From assembly GCA_003223215.1 (NCBI GenBank), contig QHYH01000089.1, positions 62,001 through 126,000 of the forward strand: a DNA stretch of 64,000 nucleotides, read 5' to 3'. Numbering within the stretch: position 1 is the first letter of the stretch; each line of letters begins with the position of its first letter. This stretch comes from Acidobacteriota bacterium (GTDB lineage Bacteria > Acidobacteriota > Terriglobia > Acidiferrales > UBA7541). Shown here one piece after another: positions 17,822-27,518 of this stretch. A program made the position numbers and the translations under genes. The notes beneath the pieces are model-generated. The model searched no databases and was not told the origin of the DNA. It was given only the letters and a program-made list of their open reading frames with translations.

Positions 17822-20095
17822 TTGTTCCGTCAGACATTGCCTGCTTCTATCGTATTTGCTTGCCTTTTCTTTGCGCCGGTAGGCCATGGCGTCATTGCCG
17901 AAGAGCAGCCGCTCTCCGGCTTTTCCGCACAGTCGTCCGAGACCGAACGCCAATGGGAAGAAAAGCTGCGCGCCATACCCAGCCCGGAGAATCTGCGCGC
18001 GTACATGCAGCGGCTCTCGGCGCGTCCACACCACGTCGGCTCGCCTTATGACCAGGACAATGCCGAATGGATCCTCGGGAAATTCAAAGAGTTTGGTCTG
18101 GACGCACACATCGAACAATTTGCGGTTCTCTTTCCCACGCCGAAACAGCGCCTCGTGGAACTGGTGGATGGCGGGCTGAAATTTACCGCCAAGCTCGAGG
18201 AGCCCGCGGTCCCGGAGGATCCCACTTCCCATCAGCAATCCGAGCAGCTTCCGACCTACAACGCGTATTCGATCGACGGTGACGTCACGGCTCCGCTCGT
18301 GTACGTGAACTACGGCGTGCCGGAAGATTACGAACAACTGGAGCGCATGGGCGTGTCGGTGAAAGGCAAGATTGTCATTGCGCGCTATTACCATTCCTGG
18401 CGCGGGATCAAACCGAAAGTCGCGGCGGAGCACGGCGCGGTGGGTTGCCTGATCTTTTCCGACCCGCACGAGGATGGTTTCTTTCAGGGCGATACTTTCC
18501 CCGGGGGGCCGTATCGCCCGCCGGATGGCGTGCAACGCGGGAGCGTGGAGGACATGCCGCTTTATCCGGGTGATCCGTTGACACCGGGAGTTGGCGCAAC
18601 CAAGGATGCCAAGCGGCTGAGAGTCGAGGAAGCGCCGGTGATTACCAAGATTCCCGTACTTCCGATTTCCTACGCTGATGCGCAGCCGTTGCTCTCGGCG
18701 CTCACAGGGCGCGTCGCGCCAGCGGATTGGCGCGGGGGACTGGGAATTGCCTATCACGTCGGGCCGGGCCCGGCGAAAGTGCATTTGCGGGTGACGTCCA
18801 ACTGGGAGCCGCTGAAGACCTTGTACGACGTGGTCGGGAAAATTCCCGGTTCGACGTTTCCGGACGAATGGGTGATTCGCGGAAACCATCACGACGCCTG
18901 GGTGAACGGCGCGGAAGATCCTGTTGCGGGACAGATCGCTTTGCTCGAAGAAGCGCGGGCGCTTGGGGAGCTGGTTAAGGCGGGCTGGAAGCCGAAGCGA
19001 ACCATCATTTACTGCGCGTGGGATGGCGAGGAGCCGGGGCTTCTTGGCTCGACGGAATGGGCCGAGGAGCACTACGAGGAATTGCGCGCGCACGCCGTGG
19101 CGTACATCAATTCGGACAGCAACGGGCGCGGCTATTTCAACGTAGAAGGGTCGCACACCCTCGAAAAATTCAGCAACGACGTGGCTCGGGATATCACCGA
19201 CCCGGAAACAAAACTCAGCGTTTGGACCCGCGCCCGGCTCCGCGACATCTCGAACGCAAGAACCGCGGAGCAGCGTGAAGAAATCCGCAAGCGCGCGGAC
19301 CTGCGAATTCCGGCGCTCGGCTCGGGGTCGGACTACACCACGTTTCTGCAGCACGACGGCGTGGCGTCGTTGAATTTCGGCTTTGGCGGCGAAGACGGCG
19401 GAGGCATCTACCATTCGATTTATGACGACTTTTATTGGTTCACGCACTTCAGCGACACGGATTTCGTTTACGGGCGCGCTCTGGCGCAGGCAGGCAGCAC
19501 GGCCGTCATGCGGCTGGCGGACGCGGACTTGCTGCCGTTTGAATTCGGCGACTTTGCGGACACCGTGCAGATGTACGTCAAGGAGCTGAAAGCCCTGGCG
19601 CAGAAATCACAGGATGACATTCGCGAACGCAACCGGGAGATTGAAGAAGGCGTGTTCCAGGCGACCAACGATCCCAAGCGCCCGCTCGTTCCGCCTGCAG
19701 TCGAAGCCGTGCCTCCGCACCTGAATTTTGCTCCCCTGGAAAATGCCGTGGACGCGCTCAATCGCAGCGCGGCGGAGTATCGCAAAGCGGTGGAGCAGGT
19801 CAATGCGAAGGGCGCCGCCCGGTCGGCCTCGTTTGCCGAAGTGAACAAGCTGCTGATGGCAAGCGAGCGCAAATTGACGAACAAGGAAGGCTTACCGACG
19901 AGGCCGTGGTTCAAACATCAATTGTACGCACCGGGATTCTACACCGGCTATGCGGTGAAGACGGTGCCGGCCGTGCGCGAGGCCATCGAGTTGAAGCAAT
20001 GGAAGCAGGCCGATGAAGCCATCGCCGTAGTGGCTGGCGTTCTCGAACAGGAAGCGGCGCTGATTTCTTCGGCGGCACGGAAGCTCGCGCCGTAA
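17822..20095 (+). CDS. Secreted M28 peptidase, glutamate carboxypeptidase II-like
   Basis: A 757-residue zinc peptidase with the GCPII/transferrin-receptor layout. A signal peptide (about 26 residues) is followed by the M28 core split by a PA domain (about residues 150-320) and a C-terminal helical dimerisation domain. Zinc ligands and catalytic residues are in RGNHHDAW, WDGEEPGLLGSTEW (catalytic and metal Glu), YINSD and YHSIYDDFYW. Family members cleave acidic C-terminal residues from peptides outside the cytoplasm. The start is TTG at 17822, with AGGGGGAAA upstream. It is transcribed alone and is convergent with the split-barrel gene, 11 nt away. Confidence 0.92.
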   Translation: MFRQTLPASIVFACLFFAPVGHGVIAEEQPLSGFSAQSSETERQWEEKLRAIPSPENLRAYMQRLSARPHHVGSPYDQDNAEWILGKFKEFGLDAHIEQFAVLFPTPKQRLVELVDGGLKFTAKLEEPAVPEDPTSHQQSEQLPTYNAYSIDGDVTAPLVYVNYGVPEDYEQLERMGVSVKGKIVIARYYHSWRGIKPKVAAEHGAVGCLIFSDPHEDGFFQGDTFPGGPYRPPDGVQRGSVEDMPLYPGDPLTPGVGATKDAKRLRVEEAPVITKIPVLPISYADAQPLLSALTGRVAPADWRGGLGIAYHVGPGPAKVHLRVTSNWEPLKTLYDVVGKIPGSTFPDEWVIRGNHHDAWVNGAEDPVAGQIALLEEARALGELVKAGWKPKRTIIYCAWDGEEPGLLGSTEWAEEHYEELRAHAVAYINSDSNGRGYFNVEGSHTLEKFSNDVARDITDPETKLSVWTRARLRDISNARTAEQREEIRKRADLRIPALGSGSDYTTFLQHDGVASLNFGFGGEDGGGIYHSIYDDFYWFTHFSDTDFVYGRALAQAGSTAVMRLADADLLPFEFGDFADTVQMYVKELKALAQKSQDDIRERNREIEEGVFQATNDPKRPLVPPAVEAVPPHLNFAPLENAVDALNRSAAEYRKAVEQVNAKGAARSASFAEVNKLLMASERKLTNKEGLPTRPWFKHQLYAPGFYTGYAVKTVPAVREAIELKQWKQADEAIAVVAGVLEQEAALISSAARKLAP

Positions 20096-20106
20096 AGCGC
20101 GGTTTC

Positions 20107-20814
20107 TTAGCGTTGGAAATTCTGTAAATAAGGCGGCAGCGCGATCGCTCGGTCGCAGCGTTCGTCGCGAATTGGCGAGTCGAAGGCGACGTGCACGGGA
20201 ATGACGCCGGCCCAGACCGGCAAAGCGTAGTCCGCTTCGTCGTCGATCGGCGGGCCCGTGCGCACTTTGGCGGACACTTCGCTAAGCGGCAGGCGCAGGA
20301 TGCTGGTGGCTTTCAATTCCTGGTCGCTCGGCTGGCGCGCTTCGTTCCAGCGCCCGCGGAGGATTTTCTCGGTAAAACCGTGCAGGGCTTCCCGTTTTTC
20401 CTGCGGCGCATCGACCGGAGTTGCTTTGCCGAGCGCAACGACGGAGCGGTAGTTCATGGAATGGTTGAAAACAGAACGCGCGAGGACAAAACCGTCGGTG
20501 AGAGTGACCGTAACGCAAACGGGAAGGCCCTCACCGAGGTTGCGGAGCATACGGCTGGCGGCGGAGCCGTGGAAGTAGAGGGCGTGACCCACGCGGGCGA
20601 ACAGCGTGGGAATCACGTAGGGCTGGCCATCCACGGAGAATCCGACGTGGCACACAAATCCTTCGTCGAGAATTTTGTAAATGGTTTCGCGATCATAGAC
20701 GCCGCGGTTTGGCTCGCGCACCACGCGCGTGCGCTCGCTCGGCGGAGTTGCTTCGGGCACAATGCACCTCGTGGAGAAACGGGGCGCGGAGCCTATCGAC
20801 TCGCGATGGCTCAT
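20107..20814 (-). CDS. Pyridoxamine 5'-phosphate oxidase-family (flavin split-barrel) protein
   Basis: A 235-residue protein with the FMN-binding split-barrel fold, of the NimA/PNPOx-like group. Recognisable stretches are GFVCHVGFSVDGQPYVIPT, LYFHGSAASRMLRNL, VCVTVTLTDGFVLARS, HSMNYRSVVALGKATPV and a C-terminal ISVWAG-like variant (LPVWAGVIPVH). Such proteins bind FMN, F420 or haem; the true substrate is unknown. The frame extends to 20931, but the ATG at 20814 avoids an atypical N-terminus; its ribosome-binding site is weak. Confidence 0.82.
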   Translation of the reverse strand: MSHRESIGSAPRFSTRCIVPEATPPSERTRVVREPNRGVYDRETIYKILDEGFVCHVGFSVDGQPYVIPTLFARVGHALYFHGSAASRMLRNLGEGLPVCVTVTLTDGFVLARSVFNHSMNYRSVVALGKATPVDAPQEKREALHGFTEKILRGRWNEARQPSDQELKATSILRLPLSEVSAKVRTGPPIDDEADYALPVWAGVIPVHVAFDSPIRDERCDRAIALPPYLQNFQR

Positions 20815-21055
20815 TTGATTTCTAGCCGGCGCCACTGCGGCATGTATGACTGCAGCTAGAGACGATGCTATCACGCATGACCGTGCAAAGAGGGCTGTTC
20901 GAGATTCCGCCTCAGGGAAGAGCATGGCCAAATTGGCAGAATGGCCAAGGACAGAGTCAGTCTGGAAGCCGCTTTTGGCGGCTCGAACGCGGGCAGCGCC
21001 TGTGAGACACTAATTTATTCAAGACGAGGTGAAATCGCGCGATCGGAAGCCGACC

Positions 21056-22333
21056 ATGAGCACACCAGCGGTACGGGAAACCGGAACCAGAGCCTTTGAT
21101 GTCGCCTGGGCACGCGAACAGTTTCCTTCTCTGAAATTGCAGGTGGAGCGGCACGCGGCGGCGTTTCTGGACGGACCGGCGGGAACGCAGGTTCCGAAAC
21201 AAGTGATCCAGGCGATTGAAGACTATCTTGTCAGCGCGAATGCGAATACGTGCGGAGCTTTTGAGACCAGCCGGCGAAACGACGCGATGATCGCGTCCAC
21301 TCGCGCGGCAATGGCGGATTTTTTCAACTGCCATCCGGGCGAGGTCGTGTTCGGGCAAAACATGACCACCATCACCTTTGCGCTCGCGCGCGCGATCGGG
21401 CGGGAGTTCAAGGCAGGGGATGAAATCGTGGTGACCACCTTGGACCATGATGCGAACGTGGCGCCGTGGCAGGCACTCCAGGAAAGGGGTGTGGTCGTCC
21501 GCCAGGTGGACATTCACGAAGAGGATTGCACGCTCGATTTCGACGATCTCAGGCGGAAAATCACGCCGAAAGCCAAGGTGGTCGCGGTCGGCTACGCGTC
21601 GAACATGGTGGGGACCATCAACCGTGTGGCGGAAATTACGAAACTCGCGCATGCCGCCGAAGCGCTGATGTTTGTGGACGCGGTGCACTTTGCTCCGCAC
21701 GGGCTGGTCGACGTGAAAGCGCTGGATTGCGATTTTCTGGTGTGCTCGCCCTACAAGTTTTTCGGGCCGCACCTGGGAACACTCTACGGGAAGCGAGAGC
21801 ATCTCGAGCGCTTCAAACCCTACAAAGTGCGTCCGGCCACCGATGCGATTCCCGATTGCTGGGAGACCGGGACCCAGGTGCAAGAATTGATTGCGGGAAT
21901 TGGCGCGGCTGTTGATTACCTTGCCGGTCTCGGGCGGCGCTCGGATTCCAGCGTGAAAACGCGGCGGGAAGCGCTGCGGGCGGCGTATGGCTCGACCGTG
22001 CCTTACGAAAGGACGCTGTTGACGAGGCTGTTGGACGGCTTGCAAAGCATCCCCGGAGTGAAGGTTTACGGCATTACCGATCCCCAGCGGTTTCAAGAAC
22101 GCTGCTCCACGATCTCCCTGCGGATGGGCGACCACCATCCGACGGAGATTGCGAAGTTCCTGGGTGATCGGGGCCTGTTCACCTGGGACGGCAATTTTTA
22201 CGCCATGAATCTTTCCGAACGCCTGGGGGTCGAATCAAAGGGCGGCGTGCTGCGCATCGGACTTGTGCACTATAACACGATGGAAGAAGTGGACCGCCTG
22301 CTGAAAGCGCTTGACGAGTTCGCCAAGCAGTAA
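21056..22333 (+). CDS. Class V aminotransferase / cysteine desulfurase-like protein (VC1184 type)
   Basis: A 425-residue fold-type I PLP enzyme close to the TIGR01976 group. The PLP lysine is in CSPYKFFGPHLGTLYG (about residue 240); other family regions are FLDGPAGTQVPKQV, GQNMTTITFALARA, TTLDHDANVAPW, VDAVHFAPHG and WETGTQVQELI. Relatives act as selenocysteine-lyase or cysteine-desulfurase-like enzymes, but this subgroup is uncharacterised and no obvious active-site cysteine loop is seen. A GTG at 21029 is in frame, but the ATG at 21056 has GGAAG at good spacing. Monocistronic. Confidence 0.85.
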   Translation: MSTPAVRETGTRAFDVAWAREQFPSLKLQVERHAAAFLDGPAGTQVPKQVIQAIEDYLVSANANTCGAFETSRRNDAMIASTRAAMADFFNCHPGEVVFGQNMTTITFALARAIGREFKAGDEIVVTTLDHDANVAPWQALQERGVVVRQVDIHEEDCTLDFDDLRRKITPKAKVVAVGYASNMVGTINRVAEITKLAHAAEALMFVDAVHFAPHGLVDVKALDCDFLVCSPYKFFGPHLGTLYGKREHLERFKPYKVRPATDAIPDCWETGTQVQELIAGIGAAVDYLAGLGRRSDSSVKTRREALRAAYGSTVPYERTLLTRLLDGLQSIPGVKVYGITDPQRFQERCSTISLRMGDHHPTEIAKFLGDRGLFTWDGNFYAMNLSERLGVESKGGVLRIGLVHYNTMEEVDRLLKALDEFAKQ

Positions 22334-22511
22334 AATCCGCATCAAAATCTCGAGAAGCTGCGGCCAGGGCCGACGCTCGGGATGAATCTCGAGCCTGCTT
22401 TTCGATGTGCCAGCCGTGGTGGCCGATCGTCGGACATCTGAGCGATGGGGGCGCAAGTCAGTGTGGAAAAAATGTAAAAAACCAGAATCCCCTCCCTGCC
22501 CCTCCACCGTG

Positions 22512-23651
22512 TTAATCGGGGAATGCCTTGCGGTCGATCCCGGGAACGAGTTTCAAGGCATTCTGGTAATAGACTTTTTTCAACACTTCGTCGGGAACCT
22601 GGAAACCATAAATGCGCCAGAAGGCGTGGCGCGGGCGGTAATACTCGAAATACTCGTCGCGGGTTTCGAGCGCGCGGAAATACCACTTGTATTCGCTCAC
22701 TTCGTAAATGTCTTTGCCCATTAAAACGCGGTCCTGATACTTCACCAGGAAATCGTGGGCCGAATAGGGCTGGCGGCCCAGTTCGGCAAGCACAGCGGCG
22801 ATGTCCACGTACATATTCGGCAACGCGTCGAGCGTTTCGCCGAGGCGTTCGAGATCGTTGCCGTGAAACGCCAGGTGCGCGGCGATGAAGTTGGTTTTCG
22901 GGTGCTTGGCGAAGAGACGGTTTCGCTCGGCGATGAGCGTCTCGAACGGCGGATACTTATCCGGCGGTCGCGCGCGCCCCGGAAACTGCTTCAACTCGAG
23001 CCAGCGCTCGTTGTGGTAGTCCCAGGGATCGAAAAACGCCGCGGGCTCCGCTATGTGGATGAGCACGGGAATGCCAAGCTCGGCGCACTTGTCCCACACC
23101 GGATCGAATTCGGGATCGTCGACGTGCACGCGCTGACCGCCGGCGTATTTCACATCCATTCCGAAATTCTTGAATATTTTCAGGCCTTGTGCGCCGCCGC
23201 TCTTGACGTCCTGCTCGAGCCGCGCGGCTGCCCGCTTGCCGTACCCCGGGGTGTTAAGGTCGTCGTAACTCAGATTGGCAAAGACCACGAAGCGATCCGG
23301 GTAGCGGCCTTTCATGGTCGCGACGGTTTGCCGCAACTGGTCTCCGGTGCCGCCGCTCAAGTTCACGATCACGCGCAGGTTGATCGTGTCCATTTCCTTG
23401 ACGAGCTCATCCACGTGCTGTGCTGTCGGGTTCGCGTGATGGCTGTGAATGTCGATGAACGGAAACCTCGCCCGTTCGATTTTGTGTTCCCTGGTGACCA
23501 GCGTGGATCTGGGCCGGTACTCCTCAAGGCTCGGCGTCTGGGTGTAATTCTTTGCGTCTTGCTCGGGCGTCCCGGCGTACGTCCGCGTGGGCAGCAGGAC
23601 GGAGATGGAGGCGGCGATGGCGAGCGGAAGGACGGTGCGACGGAATTTCAT
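22512..23651 (-). CDS. Secreted amidohydrolase (TIM-barrel metal-dependent hydrolase)
   Basis: A 379-residue amidohydrolase_2-type protein with a signal peptide ending near the TYAG segment (about residue 27). Metal-site motifs are FIDIHSHH (first strand), PVLIHIAEP (mid-barrel His), FIAAHLAFHGND, and RVLMGKDIYE where the last metal-binding Asp is expected. The family hydrolyses or decarboxylates small ring or carboxylated substrates; the export signal suggests action in the periplasm. It is convergent with the aminotransferase and has no same-strand neighbour close by. Confidence 0.8.
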   Translation of the reverse strand: MKFRRTVLPLAIAASISVLLPTRTYAGTPEQDAKNYTQTPSLEEYRPRSTLVTREHKIERARFPFIDIHSHHANPTAQHVDELVKEMDTINLRVIVNLSGGTGDQLRQTVATMKGRYPDRFVVFANLSYDDLNTPGYGKRAAARLEQDVKSGGAQGLKIFKNFGMDVKYAGGQRVHVDDPEFDPVWDKCAELGIPVLIHIAEPAAFFDPWDYHNERWLELKQFPGRARPPDKYPPFETLIAERNRLFAKHPKTNFIAAHLAFHGNDLERLGETLDALPNMYVDIAAVLAELGRQPYSAHDFLVKYQDRVLMGKDIYEVSEYKWYFRALETRDEYFEYYRPRHAFWRIYGFQVPDEVLKKVYYQNALKLVPGIDRKAFPD

Positions 23652-23837
23652 GAAGCTCCCCCAAGACTCCCCGTTTAGGACTTATCTTCGCACAGGAGGG
23701 TTAGCGGACTTTTGGAAATCCTTGAGGAACCCTTCCTGCCGAGCTCTCCTCCCTGCGGAACGCGTTGCGGATTGGGGAGTTTGCGGTTGGGCAACTTGCC
23801 GAGGTTCGATTGGCGAGTGGACGACAGCCACCCTAAA

Positions 23838-24137
23838 ATGAGGCTGATGCCTCAAGCGAAACTGGCGCGCAATCTGCTTTTTGGAGGGCTGGGCCTGGTG
23901 GCTGGCTTTCTGGCGCTGGCGGTTGCCGTGCCTCTCGAGCCGCAGGTTCCCTTGCCATTGCTGGTTCTGCTTTCCCCGGGTTTGAAAATCGCTGAGCTGA
24001 TTATGCCGCAAACGCACGGATCGCTGGCGTGGACCTTTGGCTGGTTCCTGCGCATTGCAATCCTGAGCAACGCGGTGTTTTATTACGCCATTTTTGCCCT
24101 GCTCGCACACCTTCTGGCCCGCCGAGGGACCAGCTAG
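23838..24137 (+). CDS. Small membrane protein, unknown function
   Basis: A 99-residue protein with about three hydrophobic segments (LLFGGLGLVAGFLALAVAV, a Leu/Pro-rich middle, AILSNAVFYYAIFALLAHLL). The frame opens at 23712, but the upstream part is compositionally odd and ATGs at 23838 and 23847 directly precede the first membrane segment. No family recognised. A GC-rich hairpin lies about 60 nt downstream. Confidence 0.5.
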   Translation: MRLMPQAKLARNLLFGGLGLVAGFLALAVAVPLEPQVPLPLLVLLSPGLKIAELIMPQTHGSLAWTFGWFLRIAILSNAVFYYAIFALLAHLLARRGTS

Positions 24138-24198
24138 CACATGATGGTGCGCCATTCCTCTCGTGACCGCGGTCCCGGAAAGAGCGCAAGGCATGGAC

Positions 24199-24236
24199 GG
24201 GCGGAGGCTCACTCTCTTGCGAAAAGGCCTCCGCCC
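24199..24236 (+). terminator. GC-rich hairpin downstream of the membrane protein gene
   Basis: Perfect ten-base arms GGGCGGAGGC and GCCTCCGCCC with an 18-nt loop. There is no T-tract, so it may be a 3' structure rather than an intrinsic terminator. Confidence 0.4.
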
Positions 24237-24408
24237 CTAGACCCGCGAACTCCCAGGAAGGGGCCGGAGGCACGAGATGTATAACGCCCGGAAGTTCCCG
24301 GGAGTTGCGGCCTACCCGGTAGTGAGCCACACTGGCAAATCATTTCATCGCGGTCTCATACCGCGGTCCCATACGTCAGCGGGCCGCCACGGCCGGCAAG
24401 GGAACTCC

Positions 24409-25299
24409 TCAACGCGAGGAGAAAAAGGTGTGCGGCGCTTCCTTGGATTCCACCTCGGCGCGGCACGCGCGCAGCACATCCAGAGTGTTCTGCCTGGATT
24501 TGCCATCGCGATCTTCGCGATCCTCGGGCAGAAGATCGATCACATGGCCGAATTCGTGCAGCAGGACTAGGACTTGGGCACGAAATGAGCCGCCGACGTA
24601 GGGTCCGACCTGGATCCAGCGCGTACCCTGAAAGCTCAGGGGTCCACCTTTGAATCGATCTTCGACCAAACTCGCTGCCGGGAAAAAGAAGGCGCCATTT
24701 GCGTTAATGGTGACGGTCGAGGAAGGCCCCCCGTCTTGTTCCACGCTGGCAACGTAAGGGTTGTAGATCATCTCGAAGCCGTCGCCGGCGGGGGCTTTCC
24801 GAACAAAGGCCTCCCCTTTGCGGTCCACAGCAAAGGTAACGGTTCGAAAGACCGCTGCGGGATCGGAATTCCTGGTGCGGTACCAATCGGTACAGGCGTT
24901 TTCCGTTTCCAGGATTTCAAGTGCTTTGTCGCGGGCGCGCAGGATCAGTTGGCCTTGTTTTCCCATGGTGTTCAGATCGTCGCGCACGGCGTCACTCGAC
25001 GCCGGGCACGGGGTGACGGCCCGAGTCGATCCATTGCAGAGAACAGCCGGCATGGGGGCGGAGGCTTTGGCGAGCGAATGGCTGCAAGAGGCGCTGCCGT
25101 TTCGATCACCTGCCCGAGCGGCGATGGAACGATTCTCATTGACAGAGCAAGGATCGGCCGAAGACGCCGGGCCGGGAACGCCCATAGGGCGGGCCTCCAC
25201 GCTGAAGAATCGCGCCGACTGGGAAAATGCTGGCGAACCGAAAAAAGTTACTGCGAAAAGAACAACGACGGCCTGAAAGCTCCTTCGGACACCGTACAT
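24409..25299 (-). CDS. Secreted putative metallopeptidase with HEFGH motif
   Basis: A 296-residue protein with a signal peptide (cleavage near SPAFSQ, residue 27) and a zinc-peptidase-like HExxH motif in LLHEFGHVIDLLPED near residue 252. A glutamate in CRAEVES lies 30 residues after the second His and could be the third zinc ligand, as in gluzincins. Residues 40-110 are low in predicted structure. The region ASLVEDRFKGGPLSFQG precedes the motif. It does not match a family I can name. The ATG has a GGGAGAG-type site. Peptidase activity is inferred only from the motif. Confidence 0.6.
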   Translation of the reverse strand: MYGVRRSFQAVVVLFAVTFFGSPAFSQSARFFSVEARPMGVPGPASSADPCSVNENRSIAARAGDRNGSASCSHSLAKASAPMPAVLCNGSTRAVTPCPASSDAVRDDLNTMGKQGQLILRARDKALEILETENACTDWYRTRNSDPAAVFRTVTFAVDRKGEAFVRKAPAGDGFEMIYNPYVASVEQDGGPSSTVTINANGAFFFPAASLVEDRFKGGPLSFQGTRWIQVGPYVGGSFRAQVLVLLHEFGHVIDLLPEDREDRDGKSRQNTLDVLRACRAEVESKEAPHTFFSSR

Positions 25300-25698
25300 C
25301 TGGGCTCTCCCGCCCGGACGTGAAACTCACCACAGACCGCCCTGGAGTTTCTCCTGATGGCCGTCAACCGGAGGCCGTCCAAGGAGCGGTTGAACCTCGG
25401 TCCGGGACTATTGGGGAAGACGAATCTCGGCGGGAACCTTCACCTTAAATTTTTCTAGAAAGATTCTCAGAGCAAGCTTAAGCGCCAATCGTGCAAGAGC
25501 CGCTGAACGAGGGCCTTTTCTACGCGCTAGGCGGCGGCAGTAACTTTGTTAAATTTAGAAAACCTCGATGCGGCCGCGCAGGGAAACCGGGAACCGCTTT
25601 GGCGCCGACATCGACGCGCCTTGACAGAGGAGGGGCGACGACCTAGGCTGCAACACCTGTTGGAGAAGGATGGATGGATGGAGCCGAGGGAGCAAAAC
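25300..25698. other. Intergenic region between two divergent secreted-protein genes
   Basis: About 400 nt. Open frames upstream of 25699 in the CocE frame exist, but the family start and ribosome-binding site are at 25699. No structured element stood out. Confidence 0.4.
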
Positions 25699-27483
25699 AT
25701 GAAGAGCACGAGAATCTTAAGATTTGCCGCTCGCGGAGTTCTGGCTGCTTTCCTTTTTGGAGCCGCTCTGTCCGAGCTCACGCCGTTAAGCCCCGCGGAC
25801 ACCGACAAATACGAGGTGACGGTCGAGCGCAACGTCGCGGCCAAGATGCGCGACGGTGTTACGCTGCGCGCGGATATTTACCGGCCGAAAGCGGACGGAA
25901 GATTTCCGGTGTTGCTGGTGAGAACTCCGTACGACAAACAGGGGATTATGACCTTTGGACTGCGGGCGGCGAAGCGCGGCTACGTGGTGATTGCGCAGGA
26001 TGTGCGCGGGCGATTCACTTCGGAGGGCGAGTGGTATACCTTCAAGAATGAATCGCTGGACGGCTACGACACGGTGGAATGGGCGGCGGCGCTGCCATAC
26101 GCGAACGGAAAAGTGGGGATGTTTGGGGGATCCTATGTGGGAGCGACGCAATACCTCGCGGCGATTGCCAAGCCGCCGCATCTGGCGGGCATTTGTCCCA
26201 CGGTGACGGCTTCCAATTACCACGACGGATGGACGTACCAAGGGGGAGCCTTCGAGCAGTGGTTCAACGAGTCGTGGTCCAGCGGACTGGCACTGGATAC
26301 GATGCGGCGTCGCACCGAGAAAGGCATCAACCCTCTGGAGGGTAGCAAGGTATTGCCGCTGCTTTCCTACCCGGTGCTCGAAGCGCCCCCGTCAACCGGC
26401 CTCGCGACGTACTTCACGGATTGGCTGGAACATTCGAACTACGACCATTACTGGAAAGCGATTTCGATTGAAGACCACTACGCGGATATCCAGGTGCCGG
26501 TGTTCGGAGTGGGCGCGTGGTACGACATCTTTCTGGGCGGAACGCTGCGCAATTACGTGAGGCTGAAGACGGAAGCCGGAACGGGAGCGGCGCGGAAAGG
26601 ACAAAGACTCGAGGTCACGGTTGGCGGGCACGCAGGAGGCGGCAGAAAAATCGGAGCGGTCGATTTTGGTGAGAAATTGCCGGCCGACGATGAAGCAGCG
26701 ATGCTGCGCTGGTACGACTGGCTGCTGAAGGGCGAGGGGAACGGCGTCGAGAAAGAGAAACCGGTCAAAATTTTTGTCATGGGAAAAAACGAGTGGCGCG
26801 AGGAAGACGACTGGCCGCTCGAGCGCGCGAAAAGCACGCGCTATTACCTGCACTCGGCGGGAGCCGCGAATGGATTGAGCGGGAACGGGGTGTTGAATAC
26901 GGCGGTACCGGGAGAGGAGAAGGCCGACCAGTATATTTACGATCCGAGTGATGCAGTGCCGACAATCGGCGGGCCGCTCTGCTGCCAGGCATTGCCGACG
27001 GGAATTGGCCCGCAGGATCAGCGGCCGGCCGAGGAGCGCCATGACGTCTTGGTTTACACGACGACGGCGTTCGCGAGGGACACCGAAGTGACCGGCCCGG
27101 TCTCACTTGATTTGTACGTAAGCAGCTCGGCAGTGGACACGGATTTTACCGGGAAGCTCGTGGACGTCCGGCCGGATGGGTTTGCGCAGAACCTAACGGA
27201 AGGAATCTTGCGGCTGCGTTATCGCAATTCGCAAGAAAAACCGGAGCTCGTAAATCCGGGCGAGACGTACCGCATCACCGTGGACTTGTGGGCTACGAGC
27301 AACGTGTTTCTGGCCGGGCACAAGTTGCGGCTAGAGGTTTCCAGCAGCAATTTCCCGCGGTTCGACCGCAACCTCAATACAGGAGAAGAGCAGGCGCGCG
27401 CGACGCGCATGATCAAATCGACGAACGTGGTTTATCACGACAAGGCGCATCCTTCGGCGCTGATCCTGCCCGTCCTGCCTTGA
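25699..27483 (+). CDS. Exported CocE/NonD-family hydrolase (X-Pro acyl-peptidase type)
   Basis: A 594-residue serine hydrolase of the CocE/NonD family. After a hydrophobic export signal (about residues 7-27) the alpha/beta hydrolase domain shows DGVTLRADIYRP, DVRGRFTSEGEW, the nucleophile elbow FGGSYVGATQY and VGAWYDIFLGGT (catalytic Asp). A helical cap follows, then the C-terminal jelly-roll domain (GPVSLDLYVSSSAVDTDFTGKL, LRLEVSSSNFPRFDRN). Family members cleave esters (cocaine esterase) or Xaa-Pro peptides. The ATG at 25699 has GAGGGAG upstream; an in-frame upstream extension is unlikely. Confidence 0.9.
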   Translation: MKSTRILRFAARGVLAAFLFGAALSELTPLSPADTDKYEVTVERNVAAKMRDGVTLRADIYRPKADGRFPVLLVRTPYDKQGIMTFGLRAAKRGYVVIAQDVRGRFTSEGEWYTFKNESLDGYDTVEWAAALPYANGKVGMFGGSYVGATQYLAAIAKPPHLAGICPTVTASNYHDGWTYQGGAFEQWFNESWSSGLALDTMRRRTEKGINPLEGSKVLPLLSYPVLEAPPSTGLATYFTDWLEHSNYDHYWKAISIEDHYADIQVPVFGVGAWYDIFLGGTLRNYVRLKTEAGTGAARKGQRLEVTVGGHAGGGRKIGAVDFGEKLPADDEAAMLRWYDWLLKGEGNGVEKEKPVKIFVMGKNEWREEDDWPLERAKSTRYYLHSAGAANGLSGNGVLNTAVPGEEKADQYIYDPSDAVPTIGGPLCCQALPTGIGPQDQRPAEERHDVLVYTTTAFARDTEVTGPVSLDLYVSSSAVDTDFTGKLVDVRPDGFAQNLTEGILRLRYRNSQEKPELVNPGETYRITVDLWATSNVFLAGHKLRLEVSSSNFPRFDRNLNTGEEQARATRMIKSTNVVYHDKAHPSALILPVLP

Positions 27484-27518
27484 AGCATTGCCATTTTCTT
27501 CTTCCTCGCCGGAGCCGG

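Noticed and set aside
17453-19447. 664-codon minus-strand open frame
   Set aside because: Antisense to the GNAT and M28 peptidase genes, both of which carry clear catalytic motifs; the frame itself has none.
20957-22138. 393-codon minus-strand open frame
   Set aside because: Antisense to the class V aminotransferase; composition typical of a codon-phase artefact.
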